From assembly GCA_050291245.1 (NCBI GenBank), contig JBNKJP010000058.1:1-64000 (forward strand): 64,000 nucleotides of DNA, in the 5' to 3' direction. The notes under the pieces are model-generated. The model saw only the letters and a list, made by a program, of their open reading frames with translations. It was not told the origin of the DNA and ran no database searches. The DNA is from Thiodiazotropha sp050291245 (lineage in GTDB: Bacteria > Pseudomonadota > Gammaproteobacteria > Chromatiales > Chromatiaceae). The translations under genes and the position numbers were made by a program. The first letter of the stretch is position 1. Every line of letters begins with the position of its first letter. This document shows positions 1 through 8,369 of the stretch, in pieces.

Positions 1-463
1 CATTCGGTGGCATTGCAAAGCTAGGGTTTACGGCATTGCGATCCGACAGCCTAACCGTAGGGCCTCTGTACTGCGACCAGGTGTAGCGCACGATCTGACC
101 ATCTGGATCACTGCTTCCACTCCCATCCAACTGCACGGTTGTTTCCGCCTCGACGGTCTGGTCTATACCGGCATTGGAGACAGGCAGTTGGTTTGTGTTA
201 CTGGCACTGTGTATCAGTACGCCGTCAGAGCGCCCTCCGCCTGAATCGTCTAATACAGTGAGCGTAAAACCCAATTCAGCATTCGGTGGCATTGCAAAGC
301 TAGGGTTTACGGCATTGCGATCCGACAGCCTAACCGTAGGGCCTCTGTACTGCGACCAGGTGTAGCGCACGATCTGACCATCTGGATCACTGCTTCCACT
401 CCCATCCAACTGCACGGTTATTCCCGCCTCGACGGTCTGGTCTATACCGGCAATGGAGACAGG
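1..463. repeat. Tandem 279-bp coding repeat
   Basis: The sequence from about 1-184 recurs almost base for base at 280-463, a period of 279 bp. The period is a multiple of three and matches one PKD module of the surrounding gene. Only a handful of substitutions separate the copies. Confidence 0.9.
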
Positions 464-838
464 TGGCTGGTTAGTATATGGTTCTACACGTACGACAACA
501 CTATCCGTCGCGATAGTGCTATTACTACCCGTAATTCGGAATAGAAAACCAATTTCCGCATTGATTGGCGCAACAAAGCTCGCTTGTGCTGAGTTAACAC
601 CCTCAACCTGAACTATAGGACCGCGAGTCTGAATCCAACGATAACTGAGTATTGCCTCTCCATCATCGCTGTTTACCAACCCAGTTAGCTGAACAATGTC
701 GCCAGCATTTACAACTTGATCAGTACCCGCATTTACAACTATCGCAGCGCGTGCATTATCAACAAGCAGAAAAAGCGAAAAAAACAGAAGAAATGGAAAA
801 GCAGTAGAAACACCGGAAAAAGGAGAATATTTCAACAT
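1..838 (-). CDS. Secreted PKD/Ig-like repeat protein, N-terminal part (3' end outside window)
   Basis: Read on the minus strand from an ATG at 838, the frame stays open to the window edge, so about 279 residues of a longer protein are seen. Residues 1-34 form a signal peptide ending near ARA. A first Ig-like module is followed by tandem PKD-type modules with the hallmarks NAG-DQTV, LDGSGSSDPDG, Y-W-Q and S-F--P. Two successive modules come from a 279-bp (93-codon) DNA repeat, so the array is recently duplicated. Such modules usually sit in cell-surface or secreted adhesion proteins or polysaccharide-binding enzymes. The catalytic or anchor domain, if any, lies outside the window. No good Shine-Dalgarno spacing is visible (AAGG directly before ATG), so the start is moderately certain. 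Confidence 0.8.
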   Translation of the reverse strand, partial: MLKYSPFSGVSTAFPFLLFFSLFLLVDNARAAIVVNAGTDQVVNAGDIVQLTGLVNSDDGEAILSYRWIQTRGPIVQVEGVNSAQASFVAPINAEIGFLFRITGSNSTIATDSVVVRVEPYTNQPPVSIAGIDQTVEAGITVQLDGSGSSDPDGQIVRYTWSQYRGPTVRLSDRNAVNPSFAMPPNAELGFTLTVLDDSGGGRSDGVLIHSASNTNQLPVSNAGIDQTVEAETTVQLDGSGSSDPDGQIVRYTWSQYRGPTVRLSDRNAVNPSFAMPPN

Positions 839-1161
839 CCTTGTTACCTACATAAAACCGAACACAATCTCTTGTGTCAATCATACATCTACAAATTCGA
901 TTCACACAAGGAGAATGTACTTCCTAAACCATAATTTGTTGGGCATTACTATGTGTGACTTTATATAATCCATACTGCACATGACATAGATCAGCTTGTT
1001 GTCTTCAAAATTAGCAAACAAGCTTTCGACTTCCACTAGCAGTCATTTTGCCAATTAACCAAACTCAAGAACTATACAACTTAACTTTCATCGCATTCCC
1101 CCTTGGTATTTTTTATTTCAATGCTCAACCAAGTACACACTGAATTTAAAGGTAGATCCAT
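839..1161. other. AT-rich intergenic region
   Basis: Spacer between the divergent PKD protein and rdgB. It is visibly AT-richer than the flanking genes and presumably carries both promoters. I see no confident -35/-10 pair, no RNA gene and no REP palindrome. Confidence 0.5.
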
Positions 1162-1770
1162 ATGTCGGGACATCACACAGGCGAAAAAATCGTATTGGCG
1201 AGCAACAATGCCGGCAAGGTCCGGGAGATCAATCAGTTGCTGACCCGGGAACAGATCACAGTGGTGCCACAGAAGGCGTTCGAAATCCCTGACGCGGTGG
1301 AAGATGGCCTTAGTTTCGTGGAAAACGCCATCAAGAAGGCCCGCCATGCCGCCAGCCTCAGCGGGCTGCCCGCGATTGCCGACGACTCGGGCATTGAAGT
1401 GGACGCCCTGCGCGGCGCGCCGGGTATCTACTCCGCCCGCTTTGCGGGAGCCGGGGCCAGCGACGAGGCCAACTTGCAAAAACTGCTCACGGATCTCGCC
1501 GAAATTCCAGAAGCGGAGCGAACCGCCCGATTCCAGTGTCTGATGGTCTACATGCGCCACTCCGAGGACCCCACCCCGATCATCTGCCAGGGCACCTGGG
1601 AGGGACGGATTCTGTTTGAGCCCGCCGGGGAGAACGGCTTTGGCTACGACCCGATCTTCTACGTCCCCACCCATGACTGCAGCTCCGCGCAGCTCGATGC
1701 CGAGACCAAGAACAGTTTAAGCCACCGGGGCCAGGCGTTGCAGAAGCTGTTACGGGCGCTCTCCGAATAA
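1162..1770 (+). CDS. rdgB: XTP/dITP pyrophosphatase (RdgB/HAM1)
   Basis: House-cleaning nucleotide pyrophosphatase that hydrolyses XTP, dITP and ITP to monophosphates and keeps deaminated purines out of DNA and RNA. The 202-residue length is normal. The family signatures are present: IVLASNNAGKVREI at residues 10-23, the ADDSGIEVDAL loop near 73-83, GFGYDPIFY near 160, and the C-terminal SHRGQAL. An AAAGG box lies 9 bases before the ATG at 1162. It stands alone here, not next to hemW, its frequent partner; a composite repeat element follows the stop codon. Confidence 0.95.
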   Translation: MSGHHTGEKIVLASNNAGKVREINQLLTREQITVVPQKAFEIPDAVEDGLSFVENAIKKARHAASLSGLPAIADDSGIEVDALRGAPGIYSARFAGAGASDEANLQKLLTDLAEIPEAERTARFQCLMVYMRHSEDPTPIICQGTWEGRILFEPAGENGFGYDPIFYVPTHDCSSAQLDAETKNSLSHRGQALQKLLRALSE

Positions 1771-1789
1771 GAACACACACACTTTGGGT

Positions 1790-2028
1790 AGTTTTGAGTT
1801 TTTAGTTATGAGTTTTAAGTTGATGCACCATTTGCAAACCTATGGGTGGCATCCAGGATCAACTCGTTCCCATGCTCTGCGTGGGAATGCAGACCGGGGT
1901 ACGGATTACTCAGCAAGGCTGTTCGTCATAACAGGCTTAGTAGGCATTCCCACGCAGAGCGTGGGAAAAAATCGTGCGCAAAGCGCACACATCAACTTAA
2001 AACTCAAAACTAATCACTAAAAACTCAA
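1790..2028. repeat. Composite inverted-repeat element with a nested REP pair
   Basis: Outer arms of about 36 bases rich in GAGTTTT/TTAGTTTT and ending in AAGTTGATG (1790-1825) face their inverse at 1990-2028. Inside lies an opposed pair of REP palindromes built on GTTCCCACGCTCTGCGTGGG (1866-1892 and 1944-1967). A 78-codon open frame here is only a reading through the repeat and is not called as a gene. The element separates rdgB from the convergent dctM and touches the dctM stop codon. A single copy of the outer arm recurs at 49682-49720. Confidence 0.8.
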
Positions 2029-3408
2029 TCAATTGTAAACCACGTCCGGCAGCCAGGTCGCCAGCTTCGGCCAGTAGGCCAACAACCCCAGCATCAGCAA
2101 CTGAATCATAATGAACGGCGCGACACCCCGATAGATGGCGCTGGTGCGTACCTCCGCGGGGGCCACACCACGCAGGTAGAACAGGGCAAAGCCGAAGGGT
2201 GGGGTGAGAAAGGAGGTCTGCAGGTTGATGGCGATCATCACCCCCAGCCAGACCGGATCGAGCCCCATGCCGAGCAGGATCGGCCCGACGATGGGCACGA
2301 CCACGAAGGTGATCTCGATGAAGTCGAGGATAAAGCCCAGCAGGAACATCACCAGCATCACCACGATCATCGCCCCGACCACCCCGCCGGGCAGATCGGT
2401 AAGTAGTTCGGACACCACCTCGTCACCGCCGAAGCCCCGGAACACCAGGGAGAAGAGCGCGGCGCCGATAAAGATCAGAAACACCATGCTGGTCACCTGG
2501 GTGGTGCCGGTCATCACCGCCTTGAGGGTCTTCAGATTGAACTGCCCCTGACTCAGGGCCAGCAACATGGCCCCCACCGCCCCCACCGAGGCGGCTTCGG
2601 TGGGCGTCGCCAGCCCCCCGAGGATCGAACCCAGCACCGCAACGATGAGCAACAACGGCGGAACCAGCACCTTCAGCACCTTCTTCCAAAGCTCGCCAGG
2701 CGCTCCCCGTGCTTCGCTGGGGATGGCCGGTACCTGCTGCGGTTTGAACAGGGCGACCAGGATGATATAGGTGAGATAGAGCACCACCAGCATCAACCCG
2801 GGCAGCATCGCGCCGACGAACAGGTCCCCGACCGAAACCGTATCCGGCGAAAAGATGCCCATATCGAGCTGGGCCTGCTGGTAGGCGGCCGAAAGCACAT
2901 CCCCAAGCAGTACCAGGACGATCGAGGGGGGAATGATCTGTCCCAGGGTACCCGCCGCGCAGATTACCCCGCAGGAGAGCGCGGGATCGTAGTTGCGTTT
3001 GAGCATGGTGGGCAGGGAGAGCAGCCCCATGGTCACCACGGTGGCGCCGACGATGCCGGTGCTGGCGGCGAGCAGCATGCCGACCAGGGTCACCGAGATA
3101 CCCAGACCGCCGCGCAGGGAACCGAACAGACTGGCCATGGTATCAAGCAGGTTTTCCGCCACCCGGGAGCGTTCCAGCATGATCCCCATGAACACAAACA
3201 GGGGCACCGCAATCAGGGTCTCGTTGGTCATGATGCCATAGAGCCGGTTAGGCAGGGCCTGGAGAAAGGCGTCGTCGAAATAGCCTCCCAATTCGCCGAA
3301 CCAGGCAAACACCAGGGCCGTGCCACCCAAGGAAAAGGCCACCGGATAGCCCATCAACAGGACCAGGCAGACACACAGAAACAGCAGCAGCGGAAGGAAC
3401 TCGGCCAT
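2029..3408 (-). CDS. dctM: TRAP transporter large permease (DctM)
   Basis: Large membrane subunit of a tripartite ATP-independent periplasmic transporter, which imports carboxylates or related solutes using the sodium gradient. The 459-residue protein starts MAEFLPLLLF and has many hydrophobic segments, the family motifs MGYPVAFSLGG, NETLIAVPLFVFMG, ATVVTMGLLSLPTML and a C-terminal LNLQTSFLTPP-type stretch. An upstream in-frame extension to 3807 is a shadow of dctQ; the true ATG at 3408 overlaps the dctQ stop in TGATG, typical translational coupling. No periplasmic binding protein (DctP) gene is adjacent, so the substrate cannot be guessed. Confidence 0.93.
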   Translation of the reverse strand: MAEFLPLLLFLCVCLVLLMGYPVAFSLGGTALVFAWFGELGGYFDDAFLQALPNRLYGIMTNETLIAVPLFVFMGIMLERSRVAENLLDTMASLFGSLRGGLGISVTLVGMLLAASTGIVGATVVTMGLLSLPTMLKRNYDPALSCGVICAAGTLGQIIPPSIVLVLLGDVLSAAYQQAQLDMGIFSPDTVSVGDLFVGAMLPGLMLVVLYLTYIILVALFKPQQVPAIPSEARGAPGELWKKVLKVLVPPLLLIVAVLGSILGGLATPTEAASVGAVGAMLLALSQGQFNLKTLKAVMTGTTQVTSMVFLIFIGAALFSLVFRGFGGDEVVSELLTDLPGGVVGAMIVVMLVMFLLGFILDFIEITFVVVPIVGPILLGMGLDPVWLGVMIAINLQTSFLTPPFGFALFYLRGVAPAEVRTSAIYRGVAPFIMIQLLMLGLLAYWPKLATWLPDVVYN

Positions 3409-3953
3409 CAGGCGGCCTCGTCCGGGTCGGCCGGTGACGTCGCTCCGAAGAGGCGTTCCAGACTGCGCAGGGCGAGGGACAAACCCTGAAGCAGGAGTAG
3501 CACCGCCATCACCAGAATCAGGCTCTTCAACAGGTAGACACCATCGAGTCCTCCCGCTTCTCGTGAACCCTCGTGCAGAGACCAGGACTGGGCCACATAG
3601 TCCCAGCTCACACTGAGGATGAATAGACATACCGGCATCAACAGCCCCAGGGTACCGAATAGATCGATCCAGGCCTGGCCCCGGGGGGAAAAACGCTGAT
3701 AAAAGATATCCACCCGCACATGTCCTTCGTGCTTGAGGGTGTAGGCGGCGCCGACCAGGAACAGGCTGGCGTGCATGTAAGTCACTGACTCCTGAAGCCA
3801 GATCCAACCCAGGTCAAAGACGTAACGCAGTACCACGATGGTGACCGTCACCAGCACCATCGACAGACTCAACCAGGAGACCGCCCGCCCCAACCTCTCA
3901 TTGAAGGTATCAATCAGACCGGCAATGCCCTTCAGCGTGTTGGAACCCGACAT
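3408..3953 (-). CDS. dctQ: TRAP transporter small permease (DctQ)
   Basis: Small four-helix membrane subunit that pairs with DctM. The 181-residue protein has hydrophobic segments near residues 25-45, 65-82, 105-125 and 145-165, and the family features WLQESVTYMHASLFLVGAAY and HVRVDIFY. The start at 3953 (MSGSNTLKG) has a GAGG box 5-8 bases upstream; a longer frame reading back to 4109 would overlap the DUF2782 gene. It begins 10 bases after the stop of the DUF2782 gene, so the set is likely one transcript. Confidence 0.9.
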   Translation of the reverse strand: MSGSNTLKGIAGLIDTFNERLGRAVSWLSLSMVLVTVTIVVLRYVFDLGWIWLQESVTYMHASLFLVGAAYTLKHEGHVRVDIFYQRFSPRGQAWIDLFGTLGLLMPVCLFILSVSWDYVAQSWSLHEGSREAGGLDGVYLLKSLILVMAVLLLLQGLSLALRSLERLFGATSPADPDEAA

Positions 3954-3963
3954 CAAACCTCGC

Positions 3964-4299
3964 TCACCAACGCATGAGTATCCACTGGGGTACGCTGATA
4001 TCGGTCGGATCGTCGGACCGGGAATCGAACTCCCCGTCGCCGTCCCGGTCGACCAGATAGTAGGCCGGTCCTTTAACAGGCTGAATCTTGACCATATAGA
4101 GCTGGCCATTGATGCGATACTCGTAGATGGTCCCCTCGTCCTTCTTGATGATCGTCACATCGGGTTCGATCACCTCATCGTCGACCTTCATCTCCGGCAG
4201 GGGCAGCTCGGGAGGCTCGGGAGCTTCTTCCGCAACCAGACTGCTCGCAAGCAAAAGTCCGGGAAGCAACAGGCTGAGACCTTTCTTGGAATTTGACAT
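3964..4299 (-). CDS. DUF2782 family periplasmic protein
   Basis: A 111-residue exported protein: signal peptide about residues 1-22, an acidic proline-rich linker, then the DUF2782 core with EPDVTIIKKDEGTIYEYRIN, GQLYMVKIQP, YYLVDRDGDGEFD and the ending VPQWILMRW. The family is common in gammaproteobacteria; its function is unknown. Two ATGs lie side by side at 4302 and 4299; the GGAGGGAG box favours the second by spacing. It sits between a LOG-family gene and dctQ on the same strand. Confidence 0.85.
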   Translation of the reverse strand: MSNSKKGLSLLLPGLLLASSLVAEEAPEPPELPLPEMKVDDEVIEPDVTIIKKDEGTIYEYRINGQLYMVKIQPVKGPAYYLVDRDGDGEFDSRSDDPTDISVPQWILMRW

Positions 4300-4334
4300 C
4301 ATCTCCCTCCGTGGGAGTAATCGGAATGGATTCA

Positions 4335-5057
4335 TCACAGCTCCAGCAGAATCTCCCGTTCCGCCGGCGAAGGCTCGAAATGGCGTGTCTCGTAATGACT
4401 GAAGATCGCGTCCACCACCTCCCGGGGCGTTTCGCAGACCTGCAGCAGGTCGAGATCCTCGGGATCGATGGTGCCGGTGGGGCACAGGGTGTTGCGGAAC
4501 CACTCCAGCAGGCCGTGCCAGAAGGCCCCGTCCACCAGGATGATCGGAATCTTGCGGGTCTTGCCGGTCTGCACCAGGGTCAGGATCTCCGCCATCTCGT
4601 CCAGGGTACCGAAACCGCCCGGCAGCACCACATAGGCGGAGGCGTGTTTGACGAACATCACCTTACGCGCGAAGAAGTGCCGGAAGTTAAGGGCGATGTC
4701 CTGGTAGGGATTGCCGTGCTGCTCCATCGGCAGTTGGATATTCAGGCCGATACTGGTGGACTTGCCCTCGAAGGCGCCCTTGTTGGCCGCCTCCATGATC
4801 CCGGGCCCGCCACCGCTGACCACCGAGAATCCGCTATCCGAGAGCAGCCGCGCCATCTCCTCGGCGAGGGCGTAATGGGGATGCTCCCGGGGGGTACGCG
4901 CGGATCCGAAGAAGCTCACGGAGGGGCTGATCTGGGCCAGCTGCTCGAAGCCCTCGACGAATTCCGCCATGATCTGGAAGACCCGCCAGGATTCCCGGGT
5001 GAGTTGACCTTCCGCCCCACCGCGAGGCCTGCTGCGTCTGTCGTGTGTGATTGCCAT
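4335..5057 (-). CDS. LOG-family protein (TIGR00730, Rossmann fold)
   Basis: A 240-residue member of the lysine-decarboxylase-like 'LOG' family, whose studied members release adenine- or cytokinin-type bases from nucleoside monophosphates. Both signatures are present: SGGGPGIMEAANKGA near residue 80 and PGGFGTLDE near residue 147 (PGGxGTxxE). SFFGSAR near residue 48 is the conserved first strand. The start at 5057 has no strong ribosome site; the ATG in QIMAEF is a possible shorter start. First gene of the minus-strand set LOG - DUF2782 - dctQ - dctM. The physiological substrate is not predictable. Confidence 0.9.
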   Translation of the reverse strand: MAITHDRRSRPRGGAEGQLTRESWRVFQIMAEFVEGFEQLAQISPSVSFFGSARTPREHPHYALAEEMARLLSDSGFSVVSGGGPGIMEAANKGAFEGKSTSIGLNIQLPMEQHGNPYQDIALNFRHFFARKVMFVKHASAYVVLPGGFGTLDEMAEILTLVQTGKTRKIPIILVDGAFWHGLLEWFRNTLCPTGTIDPEDLDLLQVCETPREVVDAIFSHYETRHFEPSPAEREILLEL

Positions 5058-5121
5058 AGCCGATTATCTCGTTTTTTTTTGCATTTCAGGCCGAATGACG
5101 CCTGACTTAATACTGAAACCA

Positions 5122-5200
5122 CCGTCATTCCGGCGTATGCCGGAATCCAGGAATGTCGCACCGTTGTATATTCTGGATCCCGGTATACGCCGGGATTACG
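5122..5200. repeat. REP pair, family 2 (CCGGCGTATGCCGG type)
   Basis: Two palindromic units in opposed order: GTCATTCCGGCGTATGCCGG at 5124-5143 and GGATCCCGGTATACGCCGGG near 5175-5194. The same family recurs at 9982, 15035, 22473, 30704 and 49876. Located between the divergent LOG gene and rep. Confidence 0.8.
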
Positions 5201-5373
5201 AAAATCTCGAGCTTCACCATTCGTGTAAGTGCCATCCCGTTGCAGGCCGATAGGGTTGTCGTATCGCGACCAGTCGAATGGTGATCATATCAGGCATCCG
5301 CCCCGCTGTTGAAATCGATCGTCACCCTGCGTAGGCTTGCGCCTCGTTTTCCCTCATAAACGGTCATCCACCC

Positions 5374-7383
5374 ATGTCCCAACTCAATCCCAGACAGCTC
5401 GAAGCCGTGCGTACCATCGACGCGCCCCTGCTGGTACTGGCCGGGGCCGGGAGCGGCAAGACCCGGGTGATCACGGCGAAGATCGGCTACCTGGTGAACC
5501 AGTGCGGCCTGGCACCCCGCCAGATCACCGCCGTGACCTTTACCAACAAGGCCGCCCGGGAGATGAAAGAGCGGGTCGCCCAGTCCCTGGGCAAGGGCGG
5601 CGCGGAGGGCCCCAGAATCTCCACCTTCCACACCCTGGGTTTGAATATCCTGCGCCAGGAGCTGCAGACCCTGGGCTACAAGGCCGGATTCTCCATCTTC
5701 GACCAGCAGGATAGCGCCGCCCTGCTCAAGGACCTGCTGCGCAAGGAGAACCGGGGTGACGAAAAGGAGATCAACCAGGCCCAATGGACGATCTCCGCCT
5801 GGAAGAACGATCTCATCGACCCGCCCCAGGCCCTGGAGAAGGCGGAGAACCAGCGGGAGACCCTGCACGCGCTCCTCTACGAGACCTATCAGCGCAGTCT
5901 CAAGGCGTTCAACGCGGTGGATTTTGACGATCTGATCCGCCTGCCGGTGAACCTGTTCCGGGATCACCCGGATGTCCTGGATCGCTGGCAGGACCGTATC
6001 CGTCATCTGTTGGTGGACGAGTATCAGGACACCAACCAGGCCCAGTACGAACTGGTCCGGCAACTGGTCGGGGTGCGGGCCGCGTTTACCGTGGTGGGGG
6101 ATGACGACCAGTCGATCTACACCTGGCGAGGCGCCCGGCCGGAGAATCTGGCTCGTCTGAAGGAGGATTTTCCACGCCTCAAGCTGATTAAACTGGAGCA
6201 GAACTACCGCTCCAGCGGACGCATTCTCAGATCCGCGAACCAGTTGATCAGCAACAACCCCCATGTGTTCGACAAGCGGCTATGGAGCGAACTGGGGCCG
6301 GGCCCGGAAATCCGGATCATGGCCTGCGCCAACGAGGAGCAGGAGGCGGAAAAGGTGGTCTCAGAGATTATTCATCTCAAATTCACCAGCCGCGCCGCCA
6401 ACCGGGATTTCGCGATTCTCTACCGGGGCAACCACCAGGCCAAGGTCTTCGAAAAGGCACTGCGTACCCACAACATCCCCTATTTCCTCAGCGGCGGGAC
6501 CTCCTTCTTCGCGCGCACCGAGGTGAAGGATGCGATGGCCTACCTGCGCCTGCTGGCCAACCCGGAGGACGACAGCGCCTTTCTGCGTATCGTCAACACC
6601 CCGCGCCGGGAGATCGGACCGAACACTTTGGAAAAGCTCGCCGCCTATGCCCAGAACCGGGGCAGTACCCTGCTGCCCGCCTGCGACGACATGGGTCTTC
6701 AGACCCTGTTGAGCGAGCGGGCCCGGGAACGTCTGCTGAACTTCGCCAGCATGATCCAGGATCATGCCCGGCAGGCGGAGAGCGATCCGGTGGGCGCCTT
6801 CCGTCACCTGCTTCGAGAGATCGGCTACGAGGACTGGCTCAAGGAGAACGCCAGCAGCGATCCGGTGGCGGAACGCCGCATGGGCAATGTGAACGATCTG
6901 GTGGAGTGGCTAAACGCACTCTACAAGGGGGAGTTACAGGAAAAGACCCTGGCGGAGATGGTCAACCACCTGACCCTGATGGATATGCTGGAACGGCAAA
7001 ACGAGGAAGAACAGCTCGACCAGGTGCATCTGATGACCCTCCACGCGGCCAAGGGACTGGAGTTCCCACACGTGTTCCTGGTGGGGGTGGAAGAGGAACT
7101 GCTGCCCCATCGCAGCAGCATCGAGGAGGACAATATCGAAGAGGAACGCCGGCTCGCCTACGTGGGCATCACCCGGGCACAGCGCAGCCTGGTGATCACC
7201 TATGCCAGCAAACGTAAGCGCTTTGGTGAATGGATCGCCAGTGAACCGAGCCGCTTCCTCCGGGAACTCCCGGAGGACGACCTGATCTGGGAAGGTCGCG
7301 GCGAGTCCCTGAGTAAGGAACAGAAACAGCAGCGGGGATCAGCCCACCTGGCGAACCTCAGGAATATGCTCGGATCAGAGTGA
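5374..7383 (+). CDS. rep: ATP-dependent DNA helicase Rep (UvrD/Rep superfamily 1)
   Basis: 3'-5' helicase that clears proteins from DNA ahead of replication forks. At 669 residues it is close to E. coli Rep. Helicase motifs appear in order: Q-motif LNPRQLEAV (4-12), Walker A AGAGSGKT (23-30), TFTNKAAREMKERV (motif Ia), VDEYQDTN near 213-220 (Walker B), GDDDQSIYTWRGA (motif III), EQNYRS (motif IV), LMTLHAAKGLEFPHVF (motif V) and EERRLAYVGITRA (motif VI). The start MSQLNPRQ agrees with the family. Its stop lies 9 bases inside the 3' end of the convergent cytochrome gene. Confidence 0.97.
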   Translation: MSQLNPRQLEAVRTIDAPLLVLAGAGSGKTRVITAKIGYLVNQCGLAPRQITAVTFTNKAAREMKERVAQSLGKGGAEGPRISTFHTLGLNILRQELQTLGYKAGFSIFDQQDSAALLKDLLRKENRGDEKEINQAQWTISAWKNDLIDPPQALEKAENQRETLHALLYETYQRSLKAFNAVDFDDLIRLPVNLFRDHPDVLDRWQDRIRHLLVDEYQDTNQAQYELVRQLVGVRAAFTVVGDDDQSIYTWRGARPENLARLKEDFPRLKLIKLEQNYRSSGRILRSANQLISNNPHVFDKRLWSELGPGPEIRIMACANEEQEAEKVVSEIIHLKFTSRAANRDFAILYRGNHQAKVFEKALRTHNIPYFLSGGTSFFARTEVKDAMAYLRLLANPEDDSAFLRIVNTPRREIGPNTLEKLAAYAQNRGSTLLPACDDMGLQTLLSERARERLLNFASMIQDHARQAESDPVGAFRHLLREIGYEDWLKENASSDPVAERRMGNVNDLVEWLNALYKGELQEKTLAEMVNHLTLMDMLERQNEEEQLDQVHLMTLHAAKGLEFPHVFLVGVEEELLPHRSSIEEDNIEEERRLAYVGITRAQRSLVITYASKRKRFGEWIASEPSRFLRELPEDDLIWEGRGESLSKEQKQQRGSAHLANLRNMLGSE

Positions 7384-7878
7384 CAGCACCCAGGTTACGA
7401 TGGTACGGATATTCTCATCCGAGACCTGAACATTGGGGGGCATGGGAACCTGGCCCCAGACACCGGAGCCACCGGCCTTGACCTTGGCCGTCAAGCGGTC
7501 CAGGGCACCCGCATCGCCTTTGTATTTCGCCGCCACATCCTTGTAGGCCGGTCCCACCACCTTGACGTCCACCTGATGGCAAGCCATGCAGCCCGAAGAG
7601 GTGGCCAATGCCAGCTGATCGCCGCCCGCCGATGCGGGTGCCGCGGCAGGCTCGGCCGCCGCGGTCTGTTCCGCCTGAGCGGGTTCCGCGGGGGTTGCCT
7701 CAGCGGGAGCCTGGGCTGGCGCAGGCGCGGTCTTGCCCTCAACGGCCACCTTACCTACCGGCGCGATGCGCTCGAGCACATCGGCACGATCCTCGGCCAG
7801 CGCCTGGCTTGCGAGTATCAGGGATCCTGCGGTCAAACCGGCCATCAGGCCCAACTTGGAAACTGCATTGATGTTCAC
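7375..7878 (-). CDS. Cytochrome c5-type periplasmic cytochrome
   Basis: Small exported electron carrier. From the GTG at 7878 (GGAGGAG box 7 bases upstream) the product is 167 residues: signal peptide about 1-27 ending QALA, a long Ala/Pro/Glu-rich linker (about 48-85), then a c-type haem domain with CMACH near residue 97 and the distal methionine in QVPMPP. The ending ENIRTIVTWVLSL is typical of the c5 class. A longer reading from 7926 lacks a ribosome site. The 3' ends of this gene and rep overlap by 9 bases. Likely partner: a terminal oxidase or other periplasmic redox enzyme not in the window. Confidence 0.9.
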   Translation of the reverse strand: MNINAVSKLGLMAGLTAGSLILASQALAEDRADVLERIAPVGKVAVEGKTAPAPAQAPAEATPAEPAQAEQTAAAEPAAAPASAGGDQLALATSSGCMACHQVDVKVVGPAYKDVAAKYKGDAGALDRLTAKVKAGGSGVWGQVPMPPNVQVSDENIRTIVTWVLSL

Positions 7879-8069
7879 GGGTATTCTCCTCCGTATACGA
7901 ACCGAATCCGCCCCGTGACAGGGCATTCACAAAAAAACCGGGGGATTATACCCGTCACCGAAAAAAAGCGCGAACAGGGTTGGACGGCACACCCTGAGAC
8001 GGCTAAACTACGTCACCTTCGTCAGCCCGTCCGGAAGATAGAAGCACGCCGGACATCCTGACATATCAT

Positions 8070-8146
8070 GCGCCCGTAGCTCAGTTGGATAGAGTACAGC
8101 CCTCCGAAGGCTGGGGTCACAGGTTCAAATCCTGTCGGGCGCGCCA
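8070..8146 (+). tRNA. tRNA-Arg (anticodon CCG)
   Basis: Full cloverleaf: acceptor GCGCCCG at 8070-8076 pairs with CGGGCGC at 8136-8142, discriminator G, encoded CCA at the 3' end. The D arm AGCTCAGTTGGATAGAGT, the anticodon stem CAGCC/GGCTG with loop CTCCGAA (anticodon CCG) and the TTCAAAT T-loop are all present. It reads CGG arginine codons. Confidence 0.97.
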
Positions 8147-8177
8147 TTCCCCGCATCCCGATAACAGGGATACCCAG

Positions 8178-8201
8178 CGACGGAGCAGGGAAACTCCGTC
8201 G
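8178..8201 (+). other. Stem-loop downstream of tRNA-Arg
   Basis: CGACGGAG and CTCCGTCG form a perfect 8-bp stem with an 8-base loop about 30 bases after the tRNA. No T-run follows, so it is not a textbook intrinsic terminator; it may help 3' processing or transcription stop. Confidence 0.4.
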
Positions 8202-8369
8202 ACAAACCGCTCTCTAACTGAGACCAGAGCGGATAGTTGTGCGGATCACAGGGATAAGGTGAGCCCGGTCGACAAGCCTAATAAGATCAAATCCGGGATA
8301 ACCCGCTGAATAGAACGCCAGAGACAGCGACGGCCGATCACATCCCGTCCACCACAATCGGACAGAATC

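Noticed and set aside
1784..2020. 78-codon open frame
   Set aside because: Runs through inverted arms and REP hairpins; no coding features.
3408..4109. Longer start for DctQ
   Set aside because: Overlaps DUF2782 and lacks a ribosome site; ATG at 3953 has GAGG.
4293..5105. Long plus-strand frame opposite the LOG gene
   Set aside because: Shadow of a well-supported minus-strand gene with no domains.
8178..8201. Intrinsic terminator
   Set aside because: Good stem but no T-run.
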